Shown here one piece after another: positions 1 to 8,068 of a stretch of 64,000 nucleotides of DNA. Made by a program: the position numbers and the translations under genes. Where the stretch lies: contig NZ_CP023667.1 in assembly GCF_002443155.1 (NCBI RefSeq), positions 2,232,001 to 2,296,000 on the forward strand, written 5' to 3'. The number at the start of each line of letters is the position of its first letter. The stretch's first letter is position 1. This DNA comes from Alcaligenes faecalis (lineage in GTDB: Bacteria; Pseudomonadota; Gammaproteobacteria; Burkholderiales; Burkholderiaceae_B). The notes beneath the pieces are model-generated. The model worked only from the letters and a program-made list of their open reading frames with translations, searched no databases and was not told the origin of the DNA.

Positions 1-678
1 ATGCTCAATGAGGTGTGTCTACCTCTTGGGATGCCTAAGCATGAAATGGAGCGGTTGGACGAATTAGTCAAGGAGCGCATCCGCATCCCCAAGGGCGGCG
101 TGCTGTTTCGACTGGCCGACTCGGTCGAGGGAATCTATGGCCTGCGCTCTGGTTCGATCAAGATGCAGCTGGAAGATTCCACCGGCCACATCCAGATTAC
201 GGGCTTTTTATTACCAGGAGAAATCCTGGGCATGGATAGTCTGGTTGAAAATCGCCATGTCTCCCACGCCATCGCCCTGGAAGACAGCGAGGTCTGTGTG
301 ATCCGCCTCGATGATCTGGACCGTCTGTCGGCCCAGCTGCCTATCTTGCAACAGCAGTTCCGTCGCTTGATGAGCAAGGAAATCAACCGCGCCCATCAGT
401 TGATGATGACGTTGGCCGGACTGCGTTCCGAGCAACGCCTGGCCGCCTTCTTGCTGAACCTGTCCCAGCGCCTGTCGCTGCTTGGCTACTCCCCTTACGA
501 ATTCATTCTGCGCATGAGCCGCGAAGAAATCGGCAACTTCCTGGGCCTGACACTGGAAACGGTCAGCCGCCTGTTCTCGCGTTTTGCGCGCGAAGGTTTG
601 CTGAAAATCTCCCAGCGCGAAGTCCACTTGCTGGACCTGGCCGCCCTGCGTACGCTGGCAGGCACGGAGTGCGATTAA
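1..678 (+). CDS. fnr: FNR/CRP-family oxygen-responsive regulator, 5' end cut by window
   Basis: Transcription factor that senses oxygen through an iron-sulfur cluster and activates low-oxygen genes. The reading frame opens at the first base. Aligned from memory with E. coli FNR, Cys6 here matches the third N-terminal cluster cysteine and Cys99 the fourth (C122), so roughly 20-30 residues with two more cysteines should lie upstream of the window; the ATG at base 1 is probably internal. A cyclic-nucleotide-type beta-roll fills about residues 25-110, then a dimer helix and a helix-turn-helix near 172-195. The recognition helix has ETVSR (E186, S189, R190), the FNR signature for reading TTGAT half-sites. 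It converges on the cbb3 oxidase locus, which carries two perfect FNR boxes, so it is the obvious candidate regulator. Confidence 0.93.
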   Translation: MLNEVCLPLGMPKHEMERLDELVKERIRIPKGGVLFRLADSVEGIYGLRSGSIKMQLEDSTGHIQITGFLLPGEILGMDSLVENRHVSHAIALEDSEVCVIRLDDLDRLSAQLPILQQQFRRLMSKEINRAHQLMMTLAGLRSEQRLAAFLLNLSQRLSLLGYSPYEFILRMSREEIGNFLGLTLETVSRLFSRFAREGLLKISQREVHLLDLAALRTLAGTECD

Positions 679-762
679 AGCTCCTGGCCCTTGCCTAGGC
701 CTCAAATAGCTTGCTGAACGCGCTACGGCCTGCTGCACCGCTCCTGGGCACACACTGCGCAC

Positions 763-797
763 AAAAAAAGCACATGCAATTTGCATGCGCTTTTTTC
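763..797. terminator. Bidirectional intrinsic terminator between fnr and the cco locus
   Basis: A stem built on catgcaa/ttgcatg is flanked by a run of A on one side and T on the other. It can stop transcripts from both fnr (plus) and the oxidase locus (minus). Confidence 0.75.
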
Positions 798-816
798 TTT
801 TAAGCGCTTGTCTGGA

Positions 817-1071
817 TCAGTCCAGACTATCTGCCGGTTCAGCCAATGCCGCTGGCGAGCCAGACGACATATACAGGCTAAGCGTACAAGCCACCGATGC
901 GGCTACCCAGAACAGAAAAAACGCCACCGTATAAAAGGTCAGTCGATCCACTTGCATATGTCCAAGTACAACGATGTCCAACGGGTCCACCAAGGCAAAC
1001 ACAATTGCACTTAGCACCCCAGCGACCAGGAATGAAGGCCACAGTATCCACATCAACGATCGGATGGTCAT
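817..1071 (-). CDS. Small two-helix membrane protein at the end of the cco locus
   Basis: An 84-residue protein with two predicted membrane helices (about 5-25 and 43-64) and a polar C-terminal tail. Function is not known to me. It is the last gene of the cytochrome cbb3 locus, downstream of the ccoH-like gene, and a role in oxidase assembly or stability is inference from position only. The ATG at 1071 is chosen because AGAAGGGGG lies just upstream. A start at 1098 would add nine residues and also has a purine-rich leader. The GGGGGTA in its leader is complementary to seven bases of the candidate small RNA loop at 7584-7590. Confidence 0.65.
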   Translation of the reverse strand: MTIRSLMWILWPSFLVAGVLSAIVFALVDPLDIVVLGHMQVDRLTFYTVAFFLFWVAASVACTLSLYMSSGSPAALAEPADSLD

Positions 1072-1137
1072 TCGTACCCCCTTCTTGAACGGAAACATAC
1101 TTCTCTCAACCCTAGCGTAACGGTGTATCAACTACTT

Positions 1138-1341
1138 TCAGTGCTGCTCTCGAGCAGGCTCGCCTTTGGTGACGACCAGGCCCTGCTTGACGCCGCCGTC
1201 TGTCACTCCCTGATTACTGAAGTTCTGGAACGCCAGCACAATAGTGATGGCGCAGCCCACGATAGCCAGAGCCGGGCCGGCCATCAACAACCAGGGCCAC
1301 GGTTCACGCCACCAGGGTCCACTGTCCTTTGATTCGTCCAT
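1138..1341 (-). CDS. ccoH: Short FixH/CcoH-like cbb3 oxidase assembly protein
   Basis: A 67-residue protein with an N-terminal PWPW motif, one membrane helix (about 18-40) and a tail containing DGGVKQGLVV. This resembles the DDYYKQGL segment that follows the helix in FixH/CcoH proteins, which help assemble the cbb3 oxidase and interact with CcoP. Typical family members are around 150-200 residues with a long periplasmic domain; this one stops just after the conserved segment, and the two aromatic residues of the motif are replaced. It sits directly downstream of ccoG, as ccoH usually does. The assignment rests on position plus the N-terminal pattern. Confidence 0.65.
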   Translation of the reverse strand: MDESKDSGPWWREPWPWLLMAGPALAIVGCAITIVLAFQNFSNQGVTDGGVKQGLVVTKGEPAREQH

Positions 1342-1359
1342 GTTTTGCTCTTTATAAAG

Positions 1360-2859
1360 TTACTGAGGAATGTAGAAACTACTGCGTTCATTCACGTAGG
1401 TCTTGCGGCCCCCGTCGTGCTCGCCTACCGCCTGGATTGAAATATCATACAGGCCCGGCTTGGCACTACTAATTGGGACTTGCACCACGACCGGCAACAA
1501 TCGATTGCCAGCAGGCGCCACATGAATGTGATCCTGGCCGTTCTCGGTCAAATGAATGCGCGCGCCTTCCAGACCGGTGACGGACAACTGCAGCTCCATG
1601 GCCTCTTCCGAGGTATTGATGACTTGCAGACGGAACACGTTTTCAATCATGCCGCCGGGCACTTCACGCCCCAGTGCGCCACGGTCACGGATCACGTCCA
1701 CCCGCATCGGTGTACGTGTCGCCAAGGTATAGACGAAGGCACCACAAATGACGGCCAGAATCAGGATATAAGACAGCACGCGCGGGCGCAGCATGCGACG
1801 TCGCACCTGGGGCTGCGTCATGCGCTCCTTAATGGCGCGCTCCGAGGTGTAGCGGATCAGGCCCTTTTCGTAGCCCATCTTGTCCATGACCTGGTCACAG
1901 ACGTCCACACAGGCGCCACAGCCAATACACATGTATTGCAGGCCATCGCGAATATCAATACCGGTCGGACAGACCTGAACACAGAGACTGCAGTCCACAC
2001 AGTCGCCCATGCCGGCTTCTTTGTGGTCAATCTTGCGAGATCGACCACCGCGGGTTTCACCACGCACGAAGTCGTAAGTCACCACAAAGGTATCACTGTC
2101 CACCATGGCACTTTGGAAACGTGCGTAGGGGCACATGTACTTACAAACGGCTTCGCGCATGAAACCGGCGTTACCCCAGGTGGCAAAGGCATAGAACAAG
2201 AGCCAGAACCACTGCCAAGGGCCCAGGGACAAGGCAATCAGCTCGCCCCCCAGTTCACGGATCGGAGCGAAGTAGCCAATAAAGGTAAAGCCGGTCCACA
2301 AAGCAATCACGATCCACAGGAAGTGCTTGGTTGCCTTGAGACGTAATTTACGGGCGTTCCAGGCTTGTTCATCCAAGCGGATACGCGCCAGACGGTCCCC
2401 TTCCACCTTGCGCTCGACCCACATGAAGATCTCGGTATAGACCGTCTGCGGACAGGCGTAGCCACAGAACAAGCGGCCGGCCATGGCGGTGAAAAGGAAT
2501 AATGAGAAGGCAGATATCAGGAGCAGCACCGTCAGGTAGATAACGTCCTGGGGCCACAAAATCATGCCAAAGATGTAGAACTTGCGTTCCAGCAGGTCAA
2601 ACAGCACCGCCTGACGACCGTGCCATTCCAGCCAGGGCAGACCATAGAAGATGATCTGCGTGAAATACACCATCCAGATCCGCCAGCGGGCGAACACGCC
2701 CTTGACGGATCGTGGATAGATTTTGCTGCGTACATCGACCAGCGCCTTCTCGACTTGCGGAGAGGTTCCACCCGCTCCCTTGGTGTTACGTGGAGGTTGC
2801 CACTTGGGCACGGTTCCCTGCGCGTTATCAGCGCCGGGTTGGGAAGAATCACTACTCAT
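1360..2859 (-). CDS. ccoG: Cytochrome cbb3 oxidase accessory protein CcoG
   Basis: Membrane iron-sulfur protein of 499 residues that reduces Cu(II) to Cu(I) for cbb3 oxidase maturation. Several membrane helices occupy the N-terminal half. Cysteine motifs include CGYACPQT, CKYMCPY and a two-cluster ferredoxin segment with CVDCSLCVQVCP and CIGCGACVDVC. A last helix precedes a C-terminal immunoglobulin-like periplasmic domain of about 120 residues, as in the FixG family. The start is supported by AGGA upstream of the ATG at 2859. It follows ccoP closely. All expected motifs are present, so the identification is secure. Confidence 0.96.
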   Translation of the reverse strand: MSSDSSQPGADNAQGTVPKWQPPRNTKGAGGTSPQVEKALVDVRSKIYPRSVKGVFARWRIWMVYFTQIIFYGLPWLEWHGRQAVLFDLLERKFYIFGMILWPQDVIYLTVLLLISAFSLFLFTAMAGRLFCGYACPQTVYTEIFMWVERKVEGDRLARIRLDEQAWNARKLRLKATKHFLWIVIALWTGFTFIGYFAPIRELGGELIALSLGPWQWFWLLFYAFATWGNAGFMREAVCKYMCPYARFQSAMVDSDTFVVTYDFVRGETRGGRSRKIDHKEAGMGDCVDCSLCVQVCPTGIDIRDGLQYMCIGCGACVDVCDQVMDKMGYEKGLIRYTSERAIKERMTQPQVRRRMLRPRVLSYILILAVICGAFVYTLATRTPMRVDVIRDRGALGREVPGGMIENVFRLQVINTSEEAMELQLSVTGLEGARIHLTENGQDHIHVAPAGNRLLPVVVQVPISSAKPGLYDISIQAVGEHDGGRKTYVNERSSFYIPQ

Positions 2860-2896
2860 TGCAAGTCCTGAAGGCGTCAGATCAATTTAAAACACA

Positions 2897-3814
2897 CTAG
2901 TTAGCCTGGGCAGGCTCGGCATTGTTCGACAAGCCCCAGACCCAACCTGCCAGCAAACGAATCTGCTCAGGAGTCAGAGTGGCTTTCTGTGCCGGCATCT
3001 GGTTGGTACGACCCTGCAGGACAGTCTGAACGATAGTGGCTTCGGAGCTGCCATACAGCCAGTAATCGTCAGTCAGGTCAGGAGCGCCCAACAGCGTGTT
3101 GCCCTTGGCATCCGCACCGTGACAGGCAAAACACGCGCTGTCATAGACACGTTTACCAGCAACCAGACGCAGAGGATCGGCAGCCAGGCCGGACAAGGAA
3201 CGCACATACTGAGCCACATCGGAGGCTTGAGCGGGGGTGAATTGCGCTTGTGGCGGCATCATCCCGGTACGGCCTTCGGTAATGGTGTGCAGAATCTGCT
3301 CGGGCTCGCCACCCCACAACCAGGCTTTGTTGGCCAGGTTAGGGAAGCTGGGACCACCTTGTGCATCGGAACCGTGACACTGAGCGCAGTTGTTCAAGAA
3401 CAGACGCTGACCAATTTCGCGGGCTTCCTGATCGCGAGCGATCTCTTCGATAGGCATTTCGCGGTAACGGGCGTACACAGGCTCCAGGCGAGCATTGATC
3501 TCGGCCTGTTGCTGCTTGACCTGCTGGCCGGAACTAAAACCCAATGTACCCTTGAAACTGCCCAGGCCGGGGTACAGCACCAGGTAACCCAAGGCAAACA
3601 CACACAAACCGATGTACATCACAGTCCACCAGCGAGGCACCGGCGTGTTCAGCTCGGTCAGGTCACCATCCCAGACGTGGCCGGTTTCTTCCACATCGAC
3701 CGTCTTGCCCAGAAATGCACGCTGGGTAAACAACAGCCACAAACAAAATATGATGCCTAGCAAGGCGATGCCGGAAATCCAGAGGCTCCAGCCATTATTA
3801 AAAAAGTCACTCAT
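2897..3814 (-). CDS. ccoP: cbb3-type cytochrome c oxidase diheme subunit CcoP
   Basis: Diheme c-type cytochrome subunit that accepts electrons and passes them towards CcoO. The 305-residue protein has an N-terminal helix, a second helix near residues 60-80, and two CxxCH heme sites, CAQCH and CFACH, each followed by a downstream methionine region typical of cytochrome c domains. Its ATG overlaps the ccoQ stop codon (ATGA), which suggests translational coupling. The ribosome site includes GGGGGT, partly complementary to the C-rich loop of the candidate small RNA near 7586. Confidence 0.97.
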   Translation of the reverse strand: MSDFFNNGWSLWISGIALLGIIFCLWLLFTQRAFLGKTVDVEETGHVWDGDLTELNTPVPRWWTVMYIGLCVFALGYLVLYPGLGSFKGTLGFSSGQQVKQQQAEINARLEPVYARYREMPIEEIARDQEAREIGQRLFLNNCAQCHGSDAQGGPSFPNLANKAWLWGGEPEQILHTITEGRTGMMPPQAQFTPAQASDVAQYVRSLSGLAADPLRLVAGKRVYDSACFACHGADAKGNTLLGAPDLTDDYWLYGSSEATIVQTVLQGRTNQMPAQKATLTPEQIRLLAGWVWGLSNNAEPAQAN

Positions 3815-3984
3815 TCGGAACCCCCAGGGTTTTTATCGTTGCATCCCTCGTCGGGCAAGGCGAAAGGCAGAAGCGCGGCTTCTTCGTTGGCCTGGCGGCG
3901 TCCCCGAGAGAACGCCCACCAGCAAATGCCAAGGAAGGTCGCCATCGCCAAAGCAGTCATAACACCGTTGATGATGGCTAGCAT
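3811..3984 (-). CDS. ccoQ: cbb3-type cytochrome c oxidase subunit CcoQ
   Basis: A 57-residue single-helix subunit that stabilises the cbb3 complex. Reading the minus strand from the ATG at 3984 gives MLAIINGVMTALAMATFLGI, one hydrophobic helix, then CWWAFSRGRR and an acidic tail. The pattern of helix, WAF or WAY motif and charged tail is that of CcoQ/FixQ. The start lies immediately after the ccoO stop (TAAATG) and its TGA overlaps the ccoP start, so the three genes are tightly coupled. Confidence 0.92.
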   Translation of the reverse strand: MLAIINGVMTALAMATFLGICWWAFSRGRRQANEEAALLPFALPDEGCNDKNPGGSE

Positions 3985-4644
3985 TTAGTGACTCCCCTGC
4001 TCCACAGCCCTAGCAGCTGCGTCGCGACTGGCTACACCCAAGCCTTGCAGATAGGCAACCACGGCATCTTCTTCGGTCTTGCCCACCAGCTCCCCTGGAG
4101 CGGCATCAATTTGTTCCTGCGTGTACGGCACACCCAGCGTACGCAATACCTTCATGCGATCCTGAATGTTTTCACCTTCGACCGAGTTTTTCTGCAGCCA
4201 TGGGTAGGCGGGCATATTGGACTCTTTCACCACGTTACGTGGGTTACGCAGGTGAATGCGGTGCCATTCGTCGCTGTAGCGCTGGCCCACACGGGCCAGG
4301 TCAGGACCCGTACGCTTGGAACCCCACAGGAAGGGATAGTCATAGACGGACTCCCCAGCCAGCGAGTAAGGACCATAACGCTGCACTTCGGACTGCAACA
4401 TACGAATCTGCTGCGAGTGACAGCCCACACAACCTTCACGGATGTAGATGTCACGCCCCATCAGTCGCAAGGGCTCGTACGGCTCGATGCCTTCAGTGGG
4501 CTGGGTCGTCGAGTGTTGAAAGAACAAGGGCACAATCTGAACCAGACCTGCGAAAGAGATCACCAAGATGCTCAGGATGATCAACAACCCGGTATTTTTC
4601 TCGATCGTGGCGTGTGAAAAGCGCTTTTTAGTGTCATTAGCCAT
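3985..4644 (-). CDS. ccoO: cbb3-type cytochrome c oxidase monoheme subunit CcoO
   Basis: Membrane-anchored monoheme cytochrome c subunit of 219 residues. An N-terminal helix (about 18-40) anchors it to the inner membrane; the single heme site is CVGCHSQ near residue 73, and MPAYPWL supplies the probable axial methionine region. The length matches the family. It is the second structural gene, ten bases after ccoN, and its stop abuts the ccoQ start. Nothing is unusual in the sequence. Confidence 0.97.
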   Translation of the reverse strand: MANDTKKRFSHATIEKNTGLLIILSILVISFAGLVQIVPLFFQHSTTQPTEGIEPYEPLRLMGRDIYIREGCVGCHSQQIRMLQSEVQRYGPYSLAGESVYDYPFLWGSKRTGPDLARVGQRYSDEWHRIHLRNPRNVVKESNMPAYPWLQKNSVEGENIQDRMKVLRTLGVPYTQEQIDAAPGELVGKTEEDAVVAYLQGLGVASRDAAARAVEQGSH

Positions 4645-4654
4645 GATTTACTCC

Positions 4655-6142
4655 TTAGGCCAGCACAGGGGTGGGACCCACCAGGGCTGGATCGCGGGCG
4701 TCTGGGTTCTTGAGGGGCACAACAGGGTTGATGCCTTTCTCGCCTGCACGGATGGTCAGGAACACGTTCCAGGACATCAGCAAGATACCGGCCACAAAGA
4801 AGGCGCCGCCCAGAGCACGGATAGCGTAGAAGGGGTAAGTCGCCTTCACAACTTCCACAAAGCTGTAGGTCAAGGTGCCGTCAACACCGGTAGCACGCCA
4901 CATCAGACCTTGCATCACACCGGCAATCCACATCGCGGCGATATACAGCACCACGCCCAGGGTAGCCAGCCAGAAGTGCAGATCGATCAGACGAGGACGA
5001 GCCATTTCAGTACGGCCGTACAGACGTGGGATCAGGTAGTACAGGGAACCGAAGGTAATCATGGCAACCCAGCCCAGCGCACCGGAGTGCACGTGACCAA
5101 TGGTCCAGTCGGTGTAGTGCGACAGCGCGTTCACCGTGCGGATAGCCATCATGGAGCCTTCAAAGGTCGACATGCCGTAGAAGGACAGGGCCACAACCAT
5201 GAACTTCAGGATCGCGTCAGTACGCAGCTTGTGCCAGGCACCCGACAGGGTCATGATGCCGTTGATCATGCCGCCCCAGGAGGGAGCCAGCAGAATCAGG
5301 GAGAAAGTCATGCCCAAGGACTGGGTCCAGTCTGGCAAGGAGGTGTACAGCAAGTGGTGAGGACCAGCCCACATGTACGTAAAGCCCAGAGCCCAGAAGT
5401 GGACGATGGACAAGCGGTAGGAGTAGATGGGACGGTTGGCCTGTTTGGGGATGAAGTAGTACATCATGCCCAGGAAGGACGTGGTCAGGAAAAAGCCCAC
5501 GGCGTTATGGCCGTACCACCACTGCACCATGGCATCCTGCACACCGGCGTAGGCCGAGTAGGACTTCATGAAGCTGACGGGCAGTTCCAGGTTGTTGAAA
5601 ATGTGCAGTACAGCGATCGTGACGATGTACGAGCCAAAGAACCAGTTGGCCACATAGATGTGACGCACACGGCGCTTGACGATCGTGCCAAAGAACACAA
5701 TGGCGTAAGCCACCCAGACCAGCGTGATCAGGATGTCAATGGGCCATTCCAGTTCGGCGTACTCTTTGGAGCTGGTGTAACCCATAGGCAGGGTAATGAC
5801 CGCAGCCACCAGCACAGCTTGCCAACCCCAGAAAGTGAAGGCGGCCAGCTTGTCGCAGAACAAACGGGCCTGACAGGTACGCTGCACGACATAGTAGGAT
5901 GTCGCGAACAAGCCGGTGCCACCAAAGGCAAAAATCACAGCGTTCGTATGCAGTGGACGCAGACGTCCAAAACTAAGCCACGGTGTGTCGAAATTGAGTT
6001 CTGGCCAAATCAACTGCAAGGCAATAAAAAGGCCTATTGCCATGCCGATGACGCCCCAAAATACGGTCATGATGGCGAACTGCCTCACAATCCCGTAATT
6101 GAAGACTTCGGCGTTATTTCCGACTGCATCGGAAGTGCCCAT
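4655..6142 (-). CDS. ccoN: cbb3-type cytochrome c oxidase catalytic subunit CcoN
   Basis: Catalytic heme-copper subunit (495 residues, about 12 membrane helices) that reduces oxygen to water with high affinity. Histidines in the expected contexts include [11 protein letters not shown] in helix 2 (low-spin heme), QWWYGHNAV (copper B site), a THHLL-like PHHLLY pair, and [10 protein letters not shown] near the end. It is preceded by AGGGGAAG and by an FNR-dependent promoter about 76 bases upstream of the ATG. It heads the ccoNOQP-GH series. Length and motifs are standard. Confidence 0.98.
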   Translation of the reverse strand: MGTSDAVGNNAEVFNYGIVRQFAIMTVFWGVIGMAIGLFIALQLIWPELNFDTPWLSFGRLRPLHTNAVIFAFGGTGLFATSYYVVQRTCQARLFCDKLAAFTFWGWQAVLVAAVITLPMGYTSSKEYAELEWPIDILITLVWVAYAIVFFGTIVKRRVRHIYVANWFFGSYIVTIAVLHIFNNLELPVSFMKSYSAYAGVQDAMVQWWYGHNAVGFFLTTSFLGMMYYFIPKQANRPIYSYRLSIVHFWALGFTYMWAGPHHLLYTSLPDWTQSLGMTFSLILLAPSWGGMINGIMTLSGAWHKLRTDAILKFMVVALSFYGMSTFEGSMMAIRTVNALSHYTDWTIGHVHSGALGWVAMITFGSLYYLIPRLYGRTEMARPRLIDLHFWLATLGVVLYIAAMWIAGVMQGLMWRATGVDGTLTYSFVEVVKATYPFYAIRALGGAFFVAGILLMSWNVFLTIRAGEKGINPVVPLKNPDARDPALVGPTPVLA

Positions 6143-6189
6143 TTGCTTCCCCTAAACAAACATTGTTAATACAAGCGACAACAAGCTAC

Positions 6190-6231
6190 ATCATCCAGCA
6201 AGTCGGTAATCCGCTACTTGATGCTTATCAA
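6190..6231 (-). promoter_or_regulatory. FNR-dependent promoter of ccoN
   Basis: TTGATGCTTATCAA at 6218-6231 matches the FNR consensus TTGATNNNNATCAA at every defined base. A -10-like GATGAT on the minus strand (6190-6195) is centred 32 bases downstream of the box centre, the spacing of a class II FNR promoter, placing the transcript start near 6183 and giving a leader of about 40 bases. Confidence 0.85.
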
Positions 6232-6325
6232 AAAACTTCGGAAAGCACGCGCTCGCGTGTGTTTCCGCCCCGCAGACTGTGTGTCGCCGACCATTTGCAG
6301 GGCTAAAAAACAAAATTGGCAGGTA

Positions 6326-6511
6326 TCAGGAATCGGGTGGACGCTTTGCTCCCGACAGACCCACTGTGGAGTCGTCGTCCAGCAAGATGGAATCCGCCGC
6401 ATTGCCCGTATCTTCAAACTGACCGGCAAAAATCGCCCACCAGAAAGAGACACCGATGACAATGACCAGAAAAATGGAGATGGGGATCAGGACCAGCAAA
6501 GAGCCAAACAT
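6326..6511 (-). CDS. ccoS: cbb3-type oxidase assembly protein CcoS
   Basis: A 61-residue single-helix protein of the CcoS/FixS family, needed for cofactor insertion into the cbb3 oxidase. It shows the family layout: an N-terminal helix (about 4-26), then FAGQFEDTGNAADSILLDDD, which matches the GQFDDLE...ILFDDD motif. The ATG at 6511 is one base after the stop of the ccoI-like gene (TGA-T-ATG), implying coupled translation. It is separated from ccoN by about 180 bases that hold the FNR-dependent ccoN promoter. Confidence 0.9.
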   Translation of the reverse strand: MFGSLLVLIPISIFLVIVIGVSFWWAIFAGQFEDTGNAADSILLDDDSTVGLSGAKRPPDS

Positions 6512-6512
6512 A

Positions 6513-7481
6513 TCAGCCCTGCCTTGCTGCTGGACCGGTCCATTGAGCCGGCACCTCGCGGGTGCGGCTGCGATAGATGCGCCAGGAGTTGGCCGCCACG
6601 GCCAAAGAGGACACCAGCATGCTGACGGCGGCCAGCCAGGGGGCCACAATGCCCAAGGCCGCCAAAGGAGTCATGAGCAAGTGCCAGACGATCGAACCGT
6701 ACAGGTTTTGACGAGCGATGCGACCGGTTTGCTGGGTCAGTTGTACAACTTCAAATTCATTTTTCGCAGGTCTGGCCAGCAAGCCTGCATGCGCCGAGGC
6801 GACGGCTGAAGGAACCGACATGGACATGGCACAGGGGCAGCTCATGACCAGCATGGCAACCACCACGGGAACAACATGCGAGGGGTCTATCCAGTACCAG
6901 ACCAGGCCAAAGGCAGCAGCCAGCACCAGCTGGATGCTGACAAACCAGAACGCCAGCGTATTGGAATGACCCGTCACGGACTGACGAAAGCGTTCGATCA
7001 GATCATGGGAGGCCGATTGCGTAACCGACTGGCGCGCACAAAGCTCCAGATAACGAGCGGTCAGCAAAAAGGCCACGAACATCGTGACCGAGTCGTAATA
7101 CACCTCGCCTTGCTGGGTCCAGGTGTTATAGACGCTGGGCAGGAAGGCACCCACAATACCCAGAGCCACGGGCACGTCCATGCCAACACGCCCTTCGGAC
7201 AGGCTTTTGAGCGCGCCCTTCAAGATGGGCCAGGCACAGTACAGAACAACAGGCATGGTCAGGCACAGGCCCGCCCAGTTCATGAGCACAATGACTTGCG
7301 AAAGGGATTCGATGTCTTCAGCGCGAGTGCTGAAGGAGCGCATATAACCGGGAAAAGCAAACATCATCACCTGCATGGCAGCCAGCCAGGACAGCCCCAA
7401 ACGGGCTAATGTGTGTCGCCGACGCGACCGCTGCTCATCAGTGAGAGGCTTTGGAAGAGAAAAAATCGAATATGCGCGCAT
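6513..7481 (-). CDS. CcoI-like P1B-type ATPase membrane skeleton lacking both catalytic loops
   Basis: Resembles CcoI/CopA2, the copper-exporting P-type ATPase that supplies copper to cbb3 oxidase, but is only about 322 residues instead of some 800. All eight membrane helices are recognisable: MDVPVALGI and YYDSVTMFVAFLL before the first cytoplasmic loop, the ion-binding SCPCAMSMSVPSAV, then RIARQNL and the final SMLVSSLAVAANSWRI. The actuator loop (TGES) between helices 4 and 5 is cut to about 25 residues, and the phosphorylation/nucleotide loop (DKTGT) between helices 6 and 7 also to about 25. No N-terminal metal-binding domain is present. The frame is intact and coupled to ccoS, so it looks like a maintained gene rather than a decaying one. 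ATP-driven transport seems impossible. A GTG at 7499 is an alternative start, but the promoter -10 at 7488-7493 favours the ATG at 7481. Confidence 0.75.
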   Translation of the reverse strand: MRAYSIFSLPKPLTDEQRSRRRHTLARLGLSWLAAMQVMMFAFPGYMRSFSTRAEDIESLSQVIVLMNWAGLCLTMPVVLYCAWPILKGALKSLSEGRVGMDVPVALGIVGAFLPSVYNTWTQQGEVYYDSVTMFVAFLLTARYLELCARQSVTQSASHDLIERFRQSVTGHSNTLAFWFVSIQLVLAAAFGLVWYWIDPSHVVPVVVAMLVMSCPCAMSMSVPSAVASAHAGLLARPAKNEFEVVQLTQQTGRIARQNLYGSIVWHLLMTPLAALGIVAPWLAAVSMLVSSLAVAANSWRIYRSRTREVPAQWTGPAARQG

Positions 7482-7487
7482 GGAAGG

Positions 7488-7529
7488 ACTATAAGCCACT
7501 GATATTTCTTCATTCTTGATTTAAATCAA
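7488..7529. promoter_or_regulatory. FNR box shared by two divergent promoters
   Basis: TTGATTTAAATCAA at 7516-7529 is a perfect and fully palindromic FNR site. On the minus strand TATAGT (7488-7493) is centred 32 bases from the box centre, predicting a start near 7481, right at the ATG of the ccoI-like gene. On the plus strand TATCGT (7551-7556) is centred 31 bases away, predicting a start near 7563. Confidence 0.8.
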
Positions 7530-7562
7530 TACGACTTTGCTTCGATCCTATATCGTTGTCCT

Positions 7563-7648
7563 TATGCATCTTGTTCAGGCCGTTACCCCCCCAACACGGC
7601 GCTAACTGTTCAATGCTTTCAAGGCTGCTCATTGGCAGCCTTTTTTTT
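7563..7648 (+). ncRNA. Candidate FNR-dependent small RNA with C-rich loop
   Basis: No credible protein is encoded here. A transcript starting near 7563 from the FNR-box promoter would run about 86 bases. It holds a hairpin GCCGT/ACGGC (7579-7583 with 7596-7600) whose 12-base loop contains seven consecutive C. It ends in a textbook intrinsic terminator: stem AAGGCTGC/GCAGCCTT (7621-7628 with 7635-7642), a six-base loop and eight T. C-rich exposed loops are used by small RNAs to pair with ribosome-binding sites. Existence and targets are inference; promoter and terminator are visible. Confidence 0.6.
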
Positions 7649-7985
7649 ATTCCCAAACGCAAGCCAGGACAACTCCGTTGCATTGGCTATCTGCTCCTTG
7701 CACGGCCAAAGTCTACCACGCCTTGTCTCTATGAGAATGGCTTGATTATCAAGCCTTTTCATGACGAAATGACGTAACTGCGTGAATGCAAATCAATTCA
7801 CGAAAACGTCCATCCTGAATTTAAAAACATGCAGAGCCTGCCACCCGCTTTGCAAGCCTTTTCAGGCCCGTTTTCTGCCCTCGTTCTCGGTACTTCCAAA
7901 CCCTGTTCAAAGCCATTGCCATCAAATATCAAGCCTTCAAATTTGATATTTGAAATATGTAGTTTTTAAGCAAAAACCAGCGCGC
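7649..7985. other. Non-coding stretch between candidate sRNA and aceA
   Basis: About 340 bases with no supported gene on either strand. The only structure I see is the 11-base inverted repeat listed separately. A TTGATTATCAA at 7742-7752 is palindromic but has FNR half-sites at the wrong spacing. Confidence 0.6.
7922..7953. repeat. Perfect 11-base inverted repeat
   Basis: TCAAATATCAA and TTGATATTTGA are separated by ten bases. There is no convincing T run, so it could be an operator or a stable RNA hairpin; its role is unknown. Confidence 0.6.
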
Positions 7986-7987
7986 AA

Positions 7988-8027
7988 ACAAAAAGCAGCC
8001 CACCGACTGGAGCGTACGGTGGGCTGC
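7988..8027 (-). terminator. Intrinsic terminator of aceA
   Basis: An 11-base stem GCAGCCCACCG/CGGTGGGCTGC is followed on the minus strand by TTTTTG, about 40 bases after the aceA stop. Confidence 0.85.
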
Positions 8028-8068
8028 CTGCAACCAGAGAAGGGGCTATCTACCCTTCCCTGTCCTGC

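Noticed and set aside
6513..7499. ccoI-like gene as a frameshifted pseudogene
   Set aside because: The frame is continuous, both loops are removed in frame, and other frames nearby do not encode the missing TGES or DKTGT domains.
7742..7752. TTGATTATCAA as a third FNR box
   Set aside because: The half-sites are separated by one base instead of four, and no promoter or gene is in reach.
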